Shown here: positions 26,118-35,994 of the stretch, in pieces
Layout: each line of letters starts with the position of its first letter
How positions within the stretch are numbered: position 1 is the first letter of the stretch
Assembly (NCBI GenBank): GCA_963702995.1
Contig: OY969783.1
Location: 248,001 to 312,000 of the forward strand
Length of the DNA stretch: 64,000 bases
Reading direction: 5' to 3'
Origin: MFD04580-c1 sp963702995
GTDB taxonomy: Bacteria > Planctomycetota > Phycisphaerae > Tepidisphaerales > Tepidisphaeraceae
Program-made: the position numbers and the translations under genes
The notes under the pieces: generated by a model
The model's input: only the letters and a program-made list of their open reading frames with translations
Databases searched by the model: none
What the model was told of the DNA's origin: nothing

Positions 26118-27625
26118 TCAATCCTCGATCGCCTTGACGATCTTCTCCTGAAGCGGCTTGATCTCGCCATTACTGCCGCGCGGGATGCCGTTCAGCATGA
26201 TGGAGAAAGCGTACCACTGGCCGTCGCGGGCGTGCAGGTAGCCGCAGAGCGTGCTGACGCCCTCCACGAAGCCGCTCTTGCCAAAGACTCTTTCGCGCAG
26301 GTCGCGAACCGGAGCGGCGCGAAAGCGATCCTTCAGCGTCCCGTCAACGCCGGCGACCGATAGGCTCGGGAAGAAGATGTCGCGGTTCTTCGCGTAGAAA
26401 TCGTAAGCAAGGACGGATGCGATCGCGTGCGGGCTGATCGCGTTCTCCTTCGACAGGCCGCTCCCGTCATCCAGTCGGAATTCGCCGGCCGGCACGGCGA
26501 CGGTCGTCGTCAGGAACCCGCCGACCGCGGCCGTCCCGCTCTCCCACGTGCCGCTGGTGCGGGTTGTCTCACATCCGAGACGCTTGCAGAGGCATTCGGC
26601 GTAGAGGTTGACGCTGTCCTTGTTTGCCCGCCCGATGATGGCTTCGATCGGCGTCTCATGCACGCCGACCACCGACCAGTCGGCGGCCGCCGTCCCGAGC
26701 CGCAGCCGCTCCTGCCGGGCCGTCCGATCGCGCCGCACGGCCCCGGTCACCGGGATACCCGCCGCCGTCATCGTTTCGGAAAGCACCGTCCCGGCAAAGA
26801 GCGACGGGTCGTGAACCGTGCCCGCCACCCGCGCGACGCCGCGCGACGGCGTCTGCCCGCGTAACGTCACCGTGTTGGTTCCGGGCTGGCGAACGACGCC
26901 GATCCCGTTCGAGGCCCCGGTGACGCAGCGATTCTGGATCGACAGATATTCCGTCGCCGGGTCGGTCGTGAAGGAGACGCGGCCGCCGGGCGTCGTCGGC
27001 TGCACAAGGTACTCGACCACGTTCGTATTCAGGTTCAGCCCGCCCACCTGGGCCATGTATCGCAGATCAAGCTGATCGACCGGCCAGTGCGGGTGATAGA
27101 AAACGTCGTCAAAGACGCTGTCGTCAACAATCACATCATGAATGCTGCCGGCGCCGAGCTTCTTAAGCTGCGCCGCCCACCCTTCGTAGACCGTGGTCAC
27201 GCGCCAGCCGACCTTCTGAAGGTACTCTCCATCGCCGAAGGCGGGGTCGCCGTCGCCGATCAGGACCAGGTCATCCTTGTGCCGCAGCAGGACCGTCCGG
27301 AACTTGAAACCCGCTCCCAGCCGATCGAGGGCGGCCGACGTCGTGATGACCTTCAGGTTGCTTGCGGGGATCCGCGGCGTCTCGGCGTCGCGGGCGTACA
27401 CGCGCTTTGAGGTGGCCGCCGTCGGCCCCAGGTGGATCACTTCCACCCCGAGCGACGCGTTCCGCAACAAACGGTCCTGAAGAACCACCTGCACTTCGGC
27501 ATTGATGTCCGCGGCTTGCGCACGGCGACGGGTGCCGAGACAACGGCGGCCGCCAACACGACCTGTGCGATCGGTAAACGCTGGGCCGAGGCGATATAAC
27601 GTAACGCGGAGAGAAGTCGTTTCAT
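26118..27625 (-). CDS. dacB: D-alanyl-D-alanine carboxypeptidase/endopeptidase (PBP4, S13), frameshift in signal-peptide junction
   Basis: The mature enzyme has the three active-site motifs of S13 penicillin-binding proteins in order: SNLK (SxxK, in IPASNLKVITTSAALD), SVN (SxN, in KDSVNLYAECL) and KSG (in FGKSGFVEG). PBP4-type enzymes trim or cut peptidoglycan cross-links in the periplasm. The ATG at 27623-27625, with a GAAGG site, starts a good signal peptide (MKRLLSALRYIASA, then IAQVVLAAAVVSAPVA). Shortly after, at about 27515-27525, the frame must shift by one base to reach QAADINAEVQVVLQD and the enzyme. The frame as it stands lacks an export signal. It overlaps no neighbour; the lipoprotein gene follows 37 bp downstream. 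Confidence 0.88.
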
Positions 27626-28111
27626 CCGTGAAACCTTCCGAAGGACAGGGCGGACATTTGGAACAGCTTTACGTACGCCCGTGTGCGCTCCCTGCCCGGG
27701 CGGCCGTGAACGCGATAAGCGTAACATCGACTCGCGGTCTGGCAAGCGCCGACTCGCATCGAGTCGCGCATGCTATCCAACGTGCCGCCGGTGCCCTCAC
27801 CGGCGGACCTCTGCACGGTCGGCGATACCACCGGCGAGGGCACATTGAGGGCACCGGCGTCAATTTGACTCGCGAGCGCACCCGCTGATTGAGATGGAGC
27901 GGCCCACTGTCACGGCCCACGCACCAACGCTCAAATTGATGGCCAGGGCGCGGGTGTGCCGCGTTCGGTGCGTTATACTCTCCGCGACCCTCGCCCAACG
28001 CTCTGTGGCGGAGCAGCAATCGTCGGCGACTGGTCATGGAGTCACGCCCATGAACGTCTGCTCCGCCGACCTCGCCGTCAGGGCGCTGGCCCCTGCCGCG
28101 TCGGCAACCCG
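27626..28111. other. Divergent intergenic region with palindrome
   Basis: This 486-bp region lies between the divergent dacB and phosphofructokinase genes. It holds the hairpin at 27785-27806, followed by a CCACCGGCGAGGGCAC and GAGGGCACCGGCG pair related to it. TATACT at 27974-27979 could be a -10 box for the phosphofructokinase gene, but I see no good -35 box. No coding frame is supportable. Confidence 0.5.
27785..27806. repeat. Perfect 9-bp hairpin, dispersed GCCGGTG palindrome
   Basis: CCGCCGGTG and CACCGGCGG are perfectly complementary around a CCCT loop. The same half-sequence (GCCGGTGAGGGCACCG) occurs near 24192 and similar text follows at 27830-27863, so this is probably a small dispersed repeat, not a terminator: there is no T tract and it lies upstream of both flanking genes. 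Confidence 0.6.
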
Positions 28112-29413
28112 ATGTCCGCGATCATCGCCCACCGGACCGAATCGTATAACCACGTTCGAGACCCGGACCGGGTATTGTTCGACGACACCCGTCATTCCCT
28201 GGGCCGCCGCCAGGCCGACGAGGGTGCGGCCGCCGACCTTCCCAGCTTCGAACCGGGAGGCCCGCGAGAACTGATCTACTTCGACCCCGGGAAGACGCGC
28301 GTCGGCATCGTCACATGCGGCGGGTTATGCCCCGGCTTGAACGACGTGATTCGGGGGCTCGTCGAGGGGATGAGCCGCCATTACGGCGTCCGCCGGATCT
28401 ACGGCTTCACCTACGGGTATCAGGGGTTCATTCCGCGTTACAACCGCCCGGTGCTCGACCTGACCCACGAATTTGTCTCCGATATCAACGAGCACGGGGG
28501 GACAATCCTGGGCTCTTCCCGCGGTAAGCAGGACCCGGTGGAGATCGTCGATTGCCTGGAGCGGATGTCGATCAGCATCCTCTTCGTCGTCGGCGGGGAC
28601 GGGACGCTGCGCGGCGCCCACGCGATCCACGAGGAGGCCGCCGCCCGTGGCGCCAGGGTCTCTGTCGTGGGCATCCCCAAGACGATCGACAACGACATCT
28701 GCTTCATCGACCAGTCTTTCGGCTTCCAGACCGCCTTTTCCGAGGCGACGCGCCATATCCGGGCCGCGCACATCGAAGCCACCGGCGCGCCCAACGGCGT
28801 CGGCCTGGTGAAGCTGATGGGGCGGCATTCGGGCTTCATCGCCTGTTATGCGTCGCTGGCGATGTCGGACGTCAACTTCGTCCTCATCCCCGAAGTGCCG
28901 TTCGCATTGGAGGGAGAAGGAGGGTTCCTCCAGCACCTCAAGCGCCGGATCGAGCGCCGCGGCCACGCGGTCATCGTCGCCGCCGAAGGGGCCGGACAGG
29001 ACCTGCTCGCCACGACCGACGCCACGACCGACGCCACCGACGCCTCGGGCAACAAACGCCTGCACGACATCGGCCCTTACCTGCGCGATCGGATCAATGC
29101 CTTCTTCGCGGCCGAGAAGATCGAGCTGAACCTCAAGTACATCGATCCGTCCTATTCGATCCGATCCGTCCCGGCCAACCCGTATGACAGCGTCTACTGC
29201 TTCCGGCTGGCGCTGAACGCCGTCCACGCCGCGATGGCGGGCCGCACCGACTGCGTCGTCGGCCGCTGGCACGGCCGCTTCGTCCACATCCCGATCCCGC
29301 TCGTCATCCGCGATCGCAACACGGTGGACCCGAACGGGGATCTGTGGCTCTCGGTCCTGGAATCAACGGGCCAGCCGCGGATGTTCGGGCAGGTGGCGTC
29401 CGTCGGACACTGA
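28112..29413 (+). CDS. 6-phosphofructokinase (PfkA superfamily, plant/clade-X type)
   Basis: A 433-residue enzyme with the PFK motifs TCGGLCPGLNDVIRGLV, GGDGT (161-165), PKTIDND (189-195) and MGRHSGF. It phosphorylates fructose 6-phosphate in glycolysis. The glycine in GGDGT, where strict PPi enzymes usually have aspartate (GGDD), points to ATP as donor, while PKTIDND and the long N-terminal extension place it with the plant-type/clade X enzymes, not the short E. coli PfkA. A low-complexity TTDATTDATDASG insertion lies near residue 305. I chose the ATG at 28112; the frame is open to 27956. The phosphate donor is an inference. Confidence 0.92.
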   Translation: MSAIIAHRTESYNHVRDPDRVLFDDTRHSLGRRQADEGAAADLPSFEPGGPRELIYFDPGKTRVGIVTCGGLCPGLNDVIRGLVEGMSRHYGVRRIYGFTYGYQGFIPRYNRPVLDLTHEFVSDINEHGGTILGSSRGKQDPVEIVDCLERMSISILFVVGGDGTLRGAHAIHEEAAARGARVSVVGIPKTIDNDICFIDQSFGFQTAFSEATRHIRAAHIEATGAPNGVGLVKLMGRHSGFIACYASLAMSDVNFVLIPEVPFALEGEGGFLQHLKRRIERRGHAVIVAAEGAGQDLLATTDATTDATDASGNKRLHDIGPYLRDRINAFFAAEKIELNLKYIDPSYSIRSVPANPYDSVYCFRLALNAVHAAMAGRTDCVVGRWHGRFVHIPIPLVIRDRNTVDPNGDLWLSVLESTGQPRMFGQVASVGH

Positions 29414-29493
29414 CGAGCCGACGATCGGCGACCATCGAGCGGCAAAGACCGAGGGTGGAAATCGGGTACGGACCACGGACGCGCGGAGCGGGC

Positions 29494-29703
29494 CTAGGCG
29501 AGGCTCGGGTCGTTGCCGCGGATCCACGCTTCGGCGTCCTTCTGGAACTGCTCTACGGTCTCGAGAAGCTCGTCCGCGTCGGTATCGCTGATCAGGACGG
29601 GCGAGTCGTACGAGAAATCGTTCCTGGTGTCGCGAGCGCTGAACCGCTCCCGGCTCACCCGGGCCAGTCTGGGTCGCCCTGGCCCGGTGCCCGACGACGG
29701 CAC
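29494..29703 (-). CDS. Small hypothetical protein
   Basis: A short acidic frame with protein-like composition: ERFSARDTRNDFSYDSPVLI, then DADELLETVEQFQKDAEAWI. It starts with GTG codons and no clear ribosome binding site; the actual start may be an internal GTG. I do not recognise a family. It is divergent from, and slightly overlaps, the DUF2007-like gene starting near 29687, so at most one of the two annotated 5' ends is likely to be exact. Confidence 0.35.
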   Translation of the reverse strand: MPSSGTGPGRPRLARVSRERFSARDTRNDFSYDSPVLISDTDADELLETVEQFQKDAEAWIRGNDPSLA

Positions 29704-30026
29704 AGTGGCATGAGGCTCGGCGGGCGCTCACGACCGCGAATATCGACGCGATGATGGGCGACGTCGCCGAAATCGAGCCCGGCGGTTTGGATACCGGGGG
29801 GGCCGGGATCGAACTGCTCGTCAGCCGCGATGACATGAGCCGGGCCACGGCGATCCTTGAAGCCCACCGCGCCGGGCGGCCGTGGTGCCCGCGATTTGGC
29901 TCGACACTCGTGATCGAGACGCCGCCGCCTTGGCATGCCCATCTCGTCGCGGTCCTGTTCCTCGGGCTTTCGCCCTTCTGGCCCCCGTCCAAACGATGTA
30001 ATCAATGCGACCATCAATGGGGTTAG
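29687..30026 (+). CDS. DUF2007-like small protein with C-terminal CxxC tail, probable frameshift near start
   Basis: The frame reads WHEARRALTTANIDAMMGD, then GIELLVSRDDMSRATAILEA, which resembles DUF2007 (putative signal-transducing proteins that carry a ferredoxin-like fold). It ends in a tail with two cysteines, CNQCDHQW, as in zinc-ribbon variants of the family. No start codon is available directly before WHEARR. A GTG at 29687 (VPDDGT, a good family-like start) is one base out of frame, so an indel near 29700 is likely. The role is unknown. Confidence 0.5.
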
Positions 30027-30126
30027 CCGATTCGAGCCCTGGACCGAGGCGCTCGGCGGACCCCACGGAGTGTGCCTGCCGCTCCAGCGCATTGCTTCAC
30101 CGATGCTTCGGCAGGATAACCATTGC

Positions 30127-31308
30127 ATGACCGGGCGGCTGAGGATCGGCGTGGTGGGGTGCGGGATCGCCGGGACGTCGTTCGCGCTGATGGCTCGACG
30201 CGACGGGCACGCGGTTGACCTGTTCGAGCAGACCCGCCATGTCGGGCCGTTGGGCGCCGGCGTGCTGCTGCAACCCAGCGGGCAGCGGATCCTCGACGGA
30301 ATGGGGCTTCTCGCGGCCGTCACCGCGCGGGCGGAAGTCATCCACGAAATTCACGCCGTCACCCACCACGGAAAAGACCTCGTCCGCTTTCGGTATGACG
30401 ACGGCGCGCCGGGGGCGGCGGCCTTCGGCGTCCATCGCGGTGACCTGTTCACCGTCTTGCACGGGGAGCTCGAGGCGGCCGGTGTCCGTCTCCATCTCGG
30501 CGTGCCAATCGTGGCTTGCGAAACGGGCGGTGATGCCGCGACGCTGGCGGACGAGGACGGAGTCATTCGTGGCCCGTTCGACCTGCTCGTCATCGCCGAT
30601 GGCGGCCGCTCGCGGCTGAGGCAGTCCATGCGCCTCCCGCACCGATGTCGCGAATACGCGCACGGCGCCCTCTGGGCCGTTGGCAATTGCGACGCCGTTC
30701 GAGGGCGCCTGTTCCAGGTGACCCGGGGCACGCGCCGGCTCTGCGGGCTCCTGCCGATGGGGCAGGGGCGGTGCAGCTTCTTCTGGGGGTGCCGGCGCGA
30801 TGAATTCGCGGCTTTGCGAGACGAAGCGTCATGGCGACAATGGAAAGCCGAGGTGCTCGCCCTGGCCCCCGCGGCCGCCGAACTTGTCGAAGCCCTGCGG
30901 CCGCCCGAAGGATTGACCTTCACGACCTTTCGGCACGTGCTCATGCCCGACTGGGCTCACGGGCGGGCGGTGCTGATCGGCGACGCGGCCCATGCCACCA
31001 GCCCGCACCTTGGGCAGGGGATCAATCTCGCGCTGATCGACGCGGCCACGCTCGCCGTGTGCGTCGAAGCGGCGGCCGACGTCCCCTCCGCTCTGGCGGC
31101 TTATGCGGCCCGCCGACGTCGCCAGCTCCGCTACTACTCTTTCGCGACAGGGCTGATGACACCATTCTTCCAGTCCGACGGTTGGCTGTGGGGCATCGGA
31201 CGCGATCTGTGCCTGCCGCTCCTGCCCCGGATCGGGATGGTTCGCCGGCTCATGCTGCGGACCTTGCGCGGCGAGGTATACGGAGCATCCGGCCGAGGGC
31301 GTCATTGA
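30127..31308 (+). CDS. FAD-dependent monooxygenase (UbiH/PHBH-like)
   Basis: A 393-residue flavoprotein with the three group A monooxygenase signatures: the N-terminal dinucleotide-binding motif GVVGCGIAGTSFALMARRDG, a central LLVIADGGRSRLR (the DG motif), and the C-terminal GDAAHATSPHLGQGINLALI. Such enzymes hydroxylate aromatic rings or other compounds using NAD(P)H and oxygen. The ATG at 30127 places the GxGxxG loop at residue 11, as usual. The last 70 residues are basic with a hydrophobic stretch (GWLWGIGRDLCLPLLP) and may touch the membrane. The gene has no obvious pathway neighbours, so the substrate is unknown. Confidence 0.9.
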   Translation: MTGRLRIGVVGCGIAGTSFALMARRDGHAVDLFEQTRHVGPLGAGVLLQPSGQRILDGMGLLAAVTARAEVIHEIHAVTHHGKDLVRFRYDDGAPGAAAFGVHRGDLFTVLHGELEAAGVRLHLGVPIVACETGGDAATLADEDGVIRGPFDLLVIADGGRSRLRQSMRLPHRCREYAHGALWAVGNCDAVRGRLFQVTRGTRRLCGLLPMGQGRCSFFWGCRRDEFAALRDEASWRQWKAEVLALAPAAAELVEALRPPEGLTFTTFRHVLMPDWAHGRAVLIGDAAHATSPHLGQGINLALIDAATLAVCVEAAADVPSALAAYAARRRRQLRYYSFATGLMTPFFQSDGWLWGIGRDLCLPLLPRIGMVRRLMLRTLRGEVYGASGRGRH

Positions 31309-31402
31309 CACCTGTCGCGCGGGGTTCGTCAGATCTCAGGCGGCGGACGCCGTCTCTCGATCTGGATGGCGTTGTTCGCAAGGATATGATTGCGCTTCAA
31401 CC

Positions 31403-31627
31403 ATGGCACAGTCCTCCGACGCTGACAGCTTCCGCCGGACCGCGACGATCGTGTACTACGTCACGCTGGCTTTCGTCGGGCTGATGGTGTTCGGGATCTC
31501 ATGGCTCGGCTGGCGGCTCGGTCGCTGGGGCGGCTTGGCGATCGGGGCGGTCGTTGGGCTCATCCTTTTCGCAGTCGCCTGGTTCGGGGCAACGTTCTTC
31601 TGGGCGATGTCGCAGGAAGGGGGATGA
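31403..31627 (+). CDS. Small two-span membrane protein
   Basis: A 74-residue protein with two hydrophobic helices (ATIVYYVTLAFVGLMVFGI and LAIGAVVGLILFAVAWFGAT), a short basic loop between them and a polar N-terminus. The start at the ATG at 31403 is plausible. No family recognised. The DIP1984-family gene follows 64 bp downstream and may be co-transcribed. Confidence 0.6.
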   Translation: MAQSSDADSFRRTATIVYYVTLAFVGLMVFGISWLGWRLGRWGGLAIGAVVGLILFAVAWFGATFFWAMSQEGG

Positions 31628-31691
31628 CGTTCGCCCTATCGCCAGGATCGACACGTTGTTTCTCGCGATCAAGAGGTCGGAGGGAAGGCCC

Positions 31692-32147
31692 ATGAAACTC
31701 GCTGAAGCCCTGATGGTACGCTCGGACCTGAAGAAGAAGCTTGCTTCTCTTCGAGAGCGCCTGCAGGCGAACGTGATGGTTCAGGAAGGCACACAAGCCC
31801 ACGAGGAACCGGGCGCGTTGATCAAGGAGGCGGCCGGGGTGCTCGACGAGATGGAAGGCCTGGTCCTGCGGATCGACAGCGCGAACGCGGCCGCCAGGCT
31901 TCCGGACGGCCGCTCGCTGGCCCAAGCGATCGCGGCGCGCGACCGGCTGACCCAGCATCACTCGCTCTTGCAGGTCGCCATTTCGGCATCCCGAAAGGAG
32001 CCGGCTCGTTACAGCATGGCGGAGATCAAGTGGGTAACAATGGTCGATGTGGCTGGCCTGCAGAAACAGTCCGACGACCTGTCGAAGCGCATCCGCGAGC
32101 TTAACGCGTTGATCCAGGGAACCAACTGGCGCGTGGAGATCGAATAG
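31692..32147 (+). CDS. DIP1984 family protein (DUF6847)
   Basis: A 151-residue, mostly helical protein that matches the DIP1984/septicolysin-like family along its length: MKLAEALMVRSDLKKKLASL at the start, QAIAARDRLTQHHSLL in the middle and LNALIQGTNWRVEIE at the end. The family is cytoplasmic and of unknown function. The ATG at 31692 has a GGAGGG site at a good distance. The family's conserved start at the first residue supports this choice over the longer open frame. Confidence 0.85.
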   Translation: MKLAEALMVRSDLKKKLASLRERLQANVMVQEGTQAHEEPGALIKEAAGVLDEMEGLVLRIDSANAAARLPDGRSLAQAIAARDRLTQHHSLLQVAISASRKEPARYSMAEIKWVTMVDVAGLQKQSDDLSKRIRELNALIQGTNWRVEIE

Positions 32148-32368
32148 GGAGTTCCGTGCGAAGCGTCAGACCCCCATATCGGCACCGAGGGGTTGAAAAC
32201 ATATCGGTACCGTGCCGCGCTGCGGGCGGCGCACCTCACTCACCCCAATTGCCCATGACCACTGACTCCTGACCTGTCACGTCTGACTCTTCACCACCGG
32301 ACGCTGGCGGAACTCCCTGTTCGTTCTTCCCCGGAGCATCGCTCGGGCATTGGGAAAACAAGTGATCG

Positions 32369-33973
32369 TCATTCCGCCGCCGGCTTGAAGCCGGCGCGGC
32401 AAACCTTCGCGAACTCTTCCAGCTTGCTGTAGTCGCCGCGCCAGGTCGTGTACATGAACCCTTCGACGCCGCTGACCTTAGACGCCGATTCGACCCAGTC
32501 GCGCGTGTTGCTCATCGGGCCGTCATAGTAGGCGGCGATCACCTGGTGGTGCCCCCGGCCGGCGAAGAACTTCAGAGATTCGTCCCGCTTGCCGTGGTTC
32601 CAGTTCATGATCACCACGTCCTTGCCGAGCCCTTCCCACGACCCCGTCCAAGGGCCATTAACGAGGTAATACGGACCCTTCACGGCGTTATGGAAGGGGT
32701 CGAACATGTCGTTCCAGACGTAAGCCCGCGACCCCTCAAGCAATTCCGTACAGCTCCGGACGTTGTCGGCCAGCATGTCGCCCGGCGTCTTATGCGTCGC
32801 CGAGCAGACGTCGTCCCAGCCGAGCGTCCGGAACTCATCGTGCGACATCATGTAGGCCTTGGCTCCGAAGGCCTCGCGTACCCGGTGCGCCTCGTCGGCG
32901 AGGAGCGCCTTCACCGCCGGCTCGCCGATGCATGCCGAGACTTGCCCGTCGTAGATGATCGCGGGATGAAACCAGCTCACCCTGACGCGGGCGCCGTCGG
33001 GAAGTTTGGTGCGAATCTCAGCGGGGGCATGCCAGGCGCGATACTCTCCGTTGTACGGGACGTTCCCCAGTAAGCGGTCGGCGACGGGCTCGAAATCCTT
33101 TCCTTCGGTCAACGTCGCGCCGGCCTCGGTCTTGACGACAATGGGCGTTCCCGGGCGCCGCAGGAGGTTGACAAGGCCGGCCTCTTCGAGCTTCCAGTCT
33201 TTCCACTCCAAAACCCCTTTCGCCGCGCCCCAGACGCCGAAGTAGATCGTGACCTTGGGGCTATCGAGCGTGTTGAAGACCACGTCATAATCCGCCCACT
33301 CCTGCGTCCGTTTCACGCCCAGGTTCTGCCACTGGAGGTCACGCCCGGATTCGCCACGTACGTGGATTTCGGGCGTGCCCGTGTGATCGCTCGTCCTCAC
33401 CTTCACGGAAATGTGGAAGCAGCGGTAGGGGGGAAGCTCCATCGCGTAGGTGAGCCGGGCGTTCCCATCGTGATCCCCCACCGTCGCGACACTGCCATTG
33501 AGGGTGACGCAAGAATCTTTGAACGTCGGCTTGGACGGCAACGCGCTGGTCCCGGCCGGGTGGGCGATGCCGCCGGTTACGACAAACGGCTGGTCCCTCA
33601 CCGGCAGCCCCTCGGCCAGGTTGGGGTCGTGCCAGAGCAGGTTATTTGAGTAGCCGACGTCGAACAGGGCGGGCACAAGCTCAAGTTTCAGGTCGTCGGC
33701 GTCGCGGCGCGCCCGGGCGATGTTCTTGAAGTAGACGTCGTGCATGGTGCCCAGGTCACCGAGCTTGGCGAACTTGGAATCGGTCAGGAGCACGTGCGTA
33801 TACCCCGCCTTCGCGGCCCGCGACCAGAGCACATGAAGGGTGTCGATGTTCCGATCGACCTGAAGGTTGGTCGGGCAATACAACCAGAGCTGGGTCGGCG
33901 CCGGCTCGGCGGAGGCCCGGGCCACGAAGAGGCAGAGAAGCGCCACAAGTGAGGCAACACGGGCACGGGTCAA
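32369..33973 (-). CDS. Secreted glycosidase-like protein (TIM-barrel halves around a carbohydrate-binding insert)
   Basis: A 534-residue protein. It probably starts with a TTG at 33971-33973, preceded by GAGGGA, giving a clear signal peptide (ARVASLVALLCLFVARASA, cut before EPAP). Residues 27-140 look like the first part of an alpha/beta barrel (YTHVLLTDSKF, LKLELVPALFDVGYSN). About residues 150-270 form a beta-sandwich insert resembling a carbohydrate-binding module (MELPPYRCFHISVKVRTSDH). The second barrel half has MSHDEFRTLGW and VWNDMFDP, acidic motifs like those of GH20-type enzymes, which use a D-E pair. Sugar hydrolysis is inferred; the exact family is not certain. Confidence 0.7.
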   Translation of the reverse strand: MTRARVASLVALLCLFVARASAEPAPTQLWLYCPTNLQVDRNIDTLHVLWSRAAKAGYTHVLLTDSKFAKLGDLGTMHDVYFKNIARARRDADDLKLELVPALFDVGYSNNLLWHDPNLAEGLPVRDQPFVVTGGIAHPAGTSALPSKPTFKDSCVTLNGSVATVGDHDGNARLTYAMELPPYRCFHISVKVRTSDHTGTPEIHVRGESGRDLQWQNLGVKRTQEWADYDVVFNTLDSPKVTIYFGVWGAAKGVLEWKDWKLEEAGLVNLLRRPGTPIVVKTEAGATLTEGKDFEPVADRLLGNVPYNGEYRAWHAPAEIRTKLPDGARVRVSWFHPAIIYDGQVSACIGEPAVKALLADEAHRVREAFGAKAYMMSHDEFRTLGWDDVCSATHKTPGDMLADNVRSCTELLEGSRAYVWNDMFDPFHNAVKGPYYLVNGPWTGSWEGLGKDVVIMNWNHGKRDESLKFFAGRGHHQVIAAYYDGPMSNTRDWVESASKVSGVEGFMYTTWRGDYSKLEEFAKVCRAGFKPAAE

Positions 33974-34384
33974 GGGTCCCTCGCGGTGGAAGCGTTCAGA
34001 TCGCGACGAGCTTTCGAAACGTGACGAGTGTTCGAAACCTGACGTCGGCCGCGGCTGCGGCTGGGCCGCCGCGCGGATGCTCGCGGGAGCCTACTGCGCC
34101 GCCCGGACCGGGCACAAGCCCTGTTTCGCCTGTCGTGGGCCGTCGAAGCCGCCCTGCGGTAGCAAGGATTGGATCCCACGGATGCGTTCGCACGCCTTGC
34201 GTCGCATCTTCATCCATCCATCAAACGAGCCGATCTTCTTCGAGCAGGGGTACGGCACCGCGACGAGCGGTGCCGTGTCGTCTGATGTCTTGAACGACGG
34301 CCGCACCGGGAGCGGGAACTCCGCCCGCAGGCGTGTCGGGGCGGGGCGCCTGGTGGCCGACCGTCGTCATCCGGGAGTGGTCGT
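33974..34384. other. Divergent intergenic region
   Basis: These 411 bp lie between the secreted glycosidase-like gene and the second histidine kinase, transcribed away from each other. Near 34012-34045 the motif GTTCGAAAC/TTTCGAAACGTGACG is partly repeated (TTTCGAAACGTGACG and GTTCGAAACCTGACG, 20 bp apart), which could be a regulator site. Frames on both strands have no recognisable character. Confidence 0.4.
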
Positions 34385-35994
34385 ATGATGTGTCCGGAGG
34401 CCCAGACCGAGCCGACTCTCAATCACACGAGCGGGGGAGGCGCCCAGACATTGGCCGCCTTGCGCGACGCGGCCGGCGCCGCGAAGATCGTTTTCATCAA
34501 TGAACCGCTGAGCCACGTCAACGCCTACCTCAAGGCTCACCCCGCCGAAGTGGGCGTGCTGGTGATGGACGGCGACCGGTTCGTCCAGCTCATCTCGCGC
34601 GAATGGACCGCCGACCTGCTCGCCCGGCCGTACTGCCGCGAGCTGTTCCTGGAGCGCAGCCTGGAGGCCGTCCTTCGCTGCTGGCCGCATCAGCCCCTGG
34701 AGCTGGCGGAGGCCACGCCGATCCCGGCCGCCATGGTGGCGGCCCTGGCCCGACAGACGGCGCTTCGATATCAGCCGATCGTCGTGCAGCCGGAGGACGG
34801 AAATCGGTGGCTGCTCGACGTTTACTCCCTGCTCCTGGGGCAGTGCCAGCTCCTGGAGACAACGCTCCACAAGCTCGAAGAGCAGCGCCGCGCGACCCAG
34901 ACCGCTCATGCCGAACGCGAGGCGCTGCACCGCCAGCTCGTCGCCGCGTCCCGCGAAGCTGGGCGGGCCGAAGTGGCGACCGGCATCCTGCATAACGTCG
35001 GCAACGTGCTGAACAGCATCGGGGTTTCGGTGGGCGTGCTGGCCAAGTCGCTGCAGCAGGGGAAAATCGCTCACCTGGTGAAGTCGATCGCCATGTTCGA
35101 GGAGCATCGCGCCGACCTCGCCGCGTTCCTGACGGCGGACCCGCGCGGCGTGAGACTCCCGGGCTACCTCGCGAAGCTCGCCTGCGCGCTATCGGAGCAG
35201 CAGACGACGATGACCGAAGAGGTGGGGGCCTCAGCGGCCGCCTGGAGCACGTGCGCCGGGTCGTCGCGATGCAGCAGTCCTACGCGAAGAGCAGTACGCT
35301 GCGCGAGCCCGTCCGCCCCGCCGACCTGATCGACGACGCCCTGCGGATGAACCTCGTCTCGTTCGAGCGGCACAACGTCGAGATTGTGAGCGACTTCTCC
35401 ACGACGCCGCTCCTCCTGCTCGACAAGCACAAGGTGCTGCAGATCCTGATCAACCTGATCAGCAACGCGAAGAACGCGGTTAAAACCAGCGGGCAGACCG
35501 CCAAGCGGATCGAACTGAACGTGACCTACACGCCGGCCAGCTCGACGACGGCGGCCCTGTCGGCACGGGCCTCCGGCTTGCGAGCCGAAGGCTCCGGCCC
35601 GAACGCCAAAGGCTCTGGCACGAACGCCAAAGGCTCTGGCTCGATCGCCGAGGGCTCTGGCTCGATCGCCGAGAGCTCCGCCTCGCCAACGGGGGCTCCC
35701 GGCTAAGGGTTGGCGGGAATTCCCGCCGGTTCGATGGAGGGGATCGGCCTGGTGCGATTCGAAGTTCGGGACAACGGCGTCGGTATCAGCGCCGAGAATT
35801 TGACCCGTATCTTCTCGCAGGGGTTCACGACGCGAAAAGGCGGTCACGGCTTCGGCCTCCACAGCGCGATCAACGCGGCCCGGGAGATGGACGGCACGCT
35901 GATCGCCCGGAGCGACGGCCCGGACTGCGGCGCGACCTTCACGCTGGAGCTTCCGGCGGCACAGGTTCGCGTGGCCGGAAAGGCGGCCGCATGA
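34385..35994 (+). pseudogene. Histidine kinase with interrupted HATPase domain (frameshift plus in-frame stop)
   Basis: The N-terminal 165 residues form a CBS-like regulatory region (FINEPLSHVNAYLKAHPAEV, then LARPYCRELFLER). The phospho-acceptor box follows (EVATGILHNVGNVLNSI). At the G5 run 35224-35228 one base appears missing, after which LSGRLEHVRRVVAMQQ continues. The HATPase N box (LINLISNAKNAV) is followed by a heptapeptide repeat insertion (NAKGSGT, NAKGSGS, IAEGSGS) and a TAA at 35704-35706. The same frame then resumes with EVRDNGVGIS and HGFGLHSAINAA, the rest of the HATPase, to 35994. The last 4 bp overlap the REC-GGDEF-EAL gene. The frameshift may be an assembly error; the in-frame stop is harder to explain that way. 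Confidence 0.8.
35581..35683 (+). repeat. 21-bp tandem repeat inside the kinase HATPase domain
   Basis: Four aligned 21-bp units (35600-35620, 35621-35641, 35642-35662, 35663-35683) and a degenerate fifth before them encode GSxNAKGSG/GSxIAEGSG-like heptapeptides. The first two full units differ by one base. The array lies between the N box and the G1 box of the ATP-binding domain. Confidence 0.88.

Noticed and set aside
34091..34306. 71-codon minus-strand frame in the divergent region before the second kinase
   Set aside because: Composition is partly protein-like, but there is no start signal, no family, and it lies where the two promoters should be.
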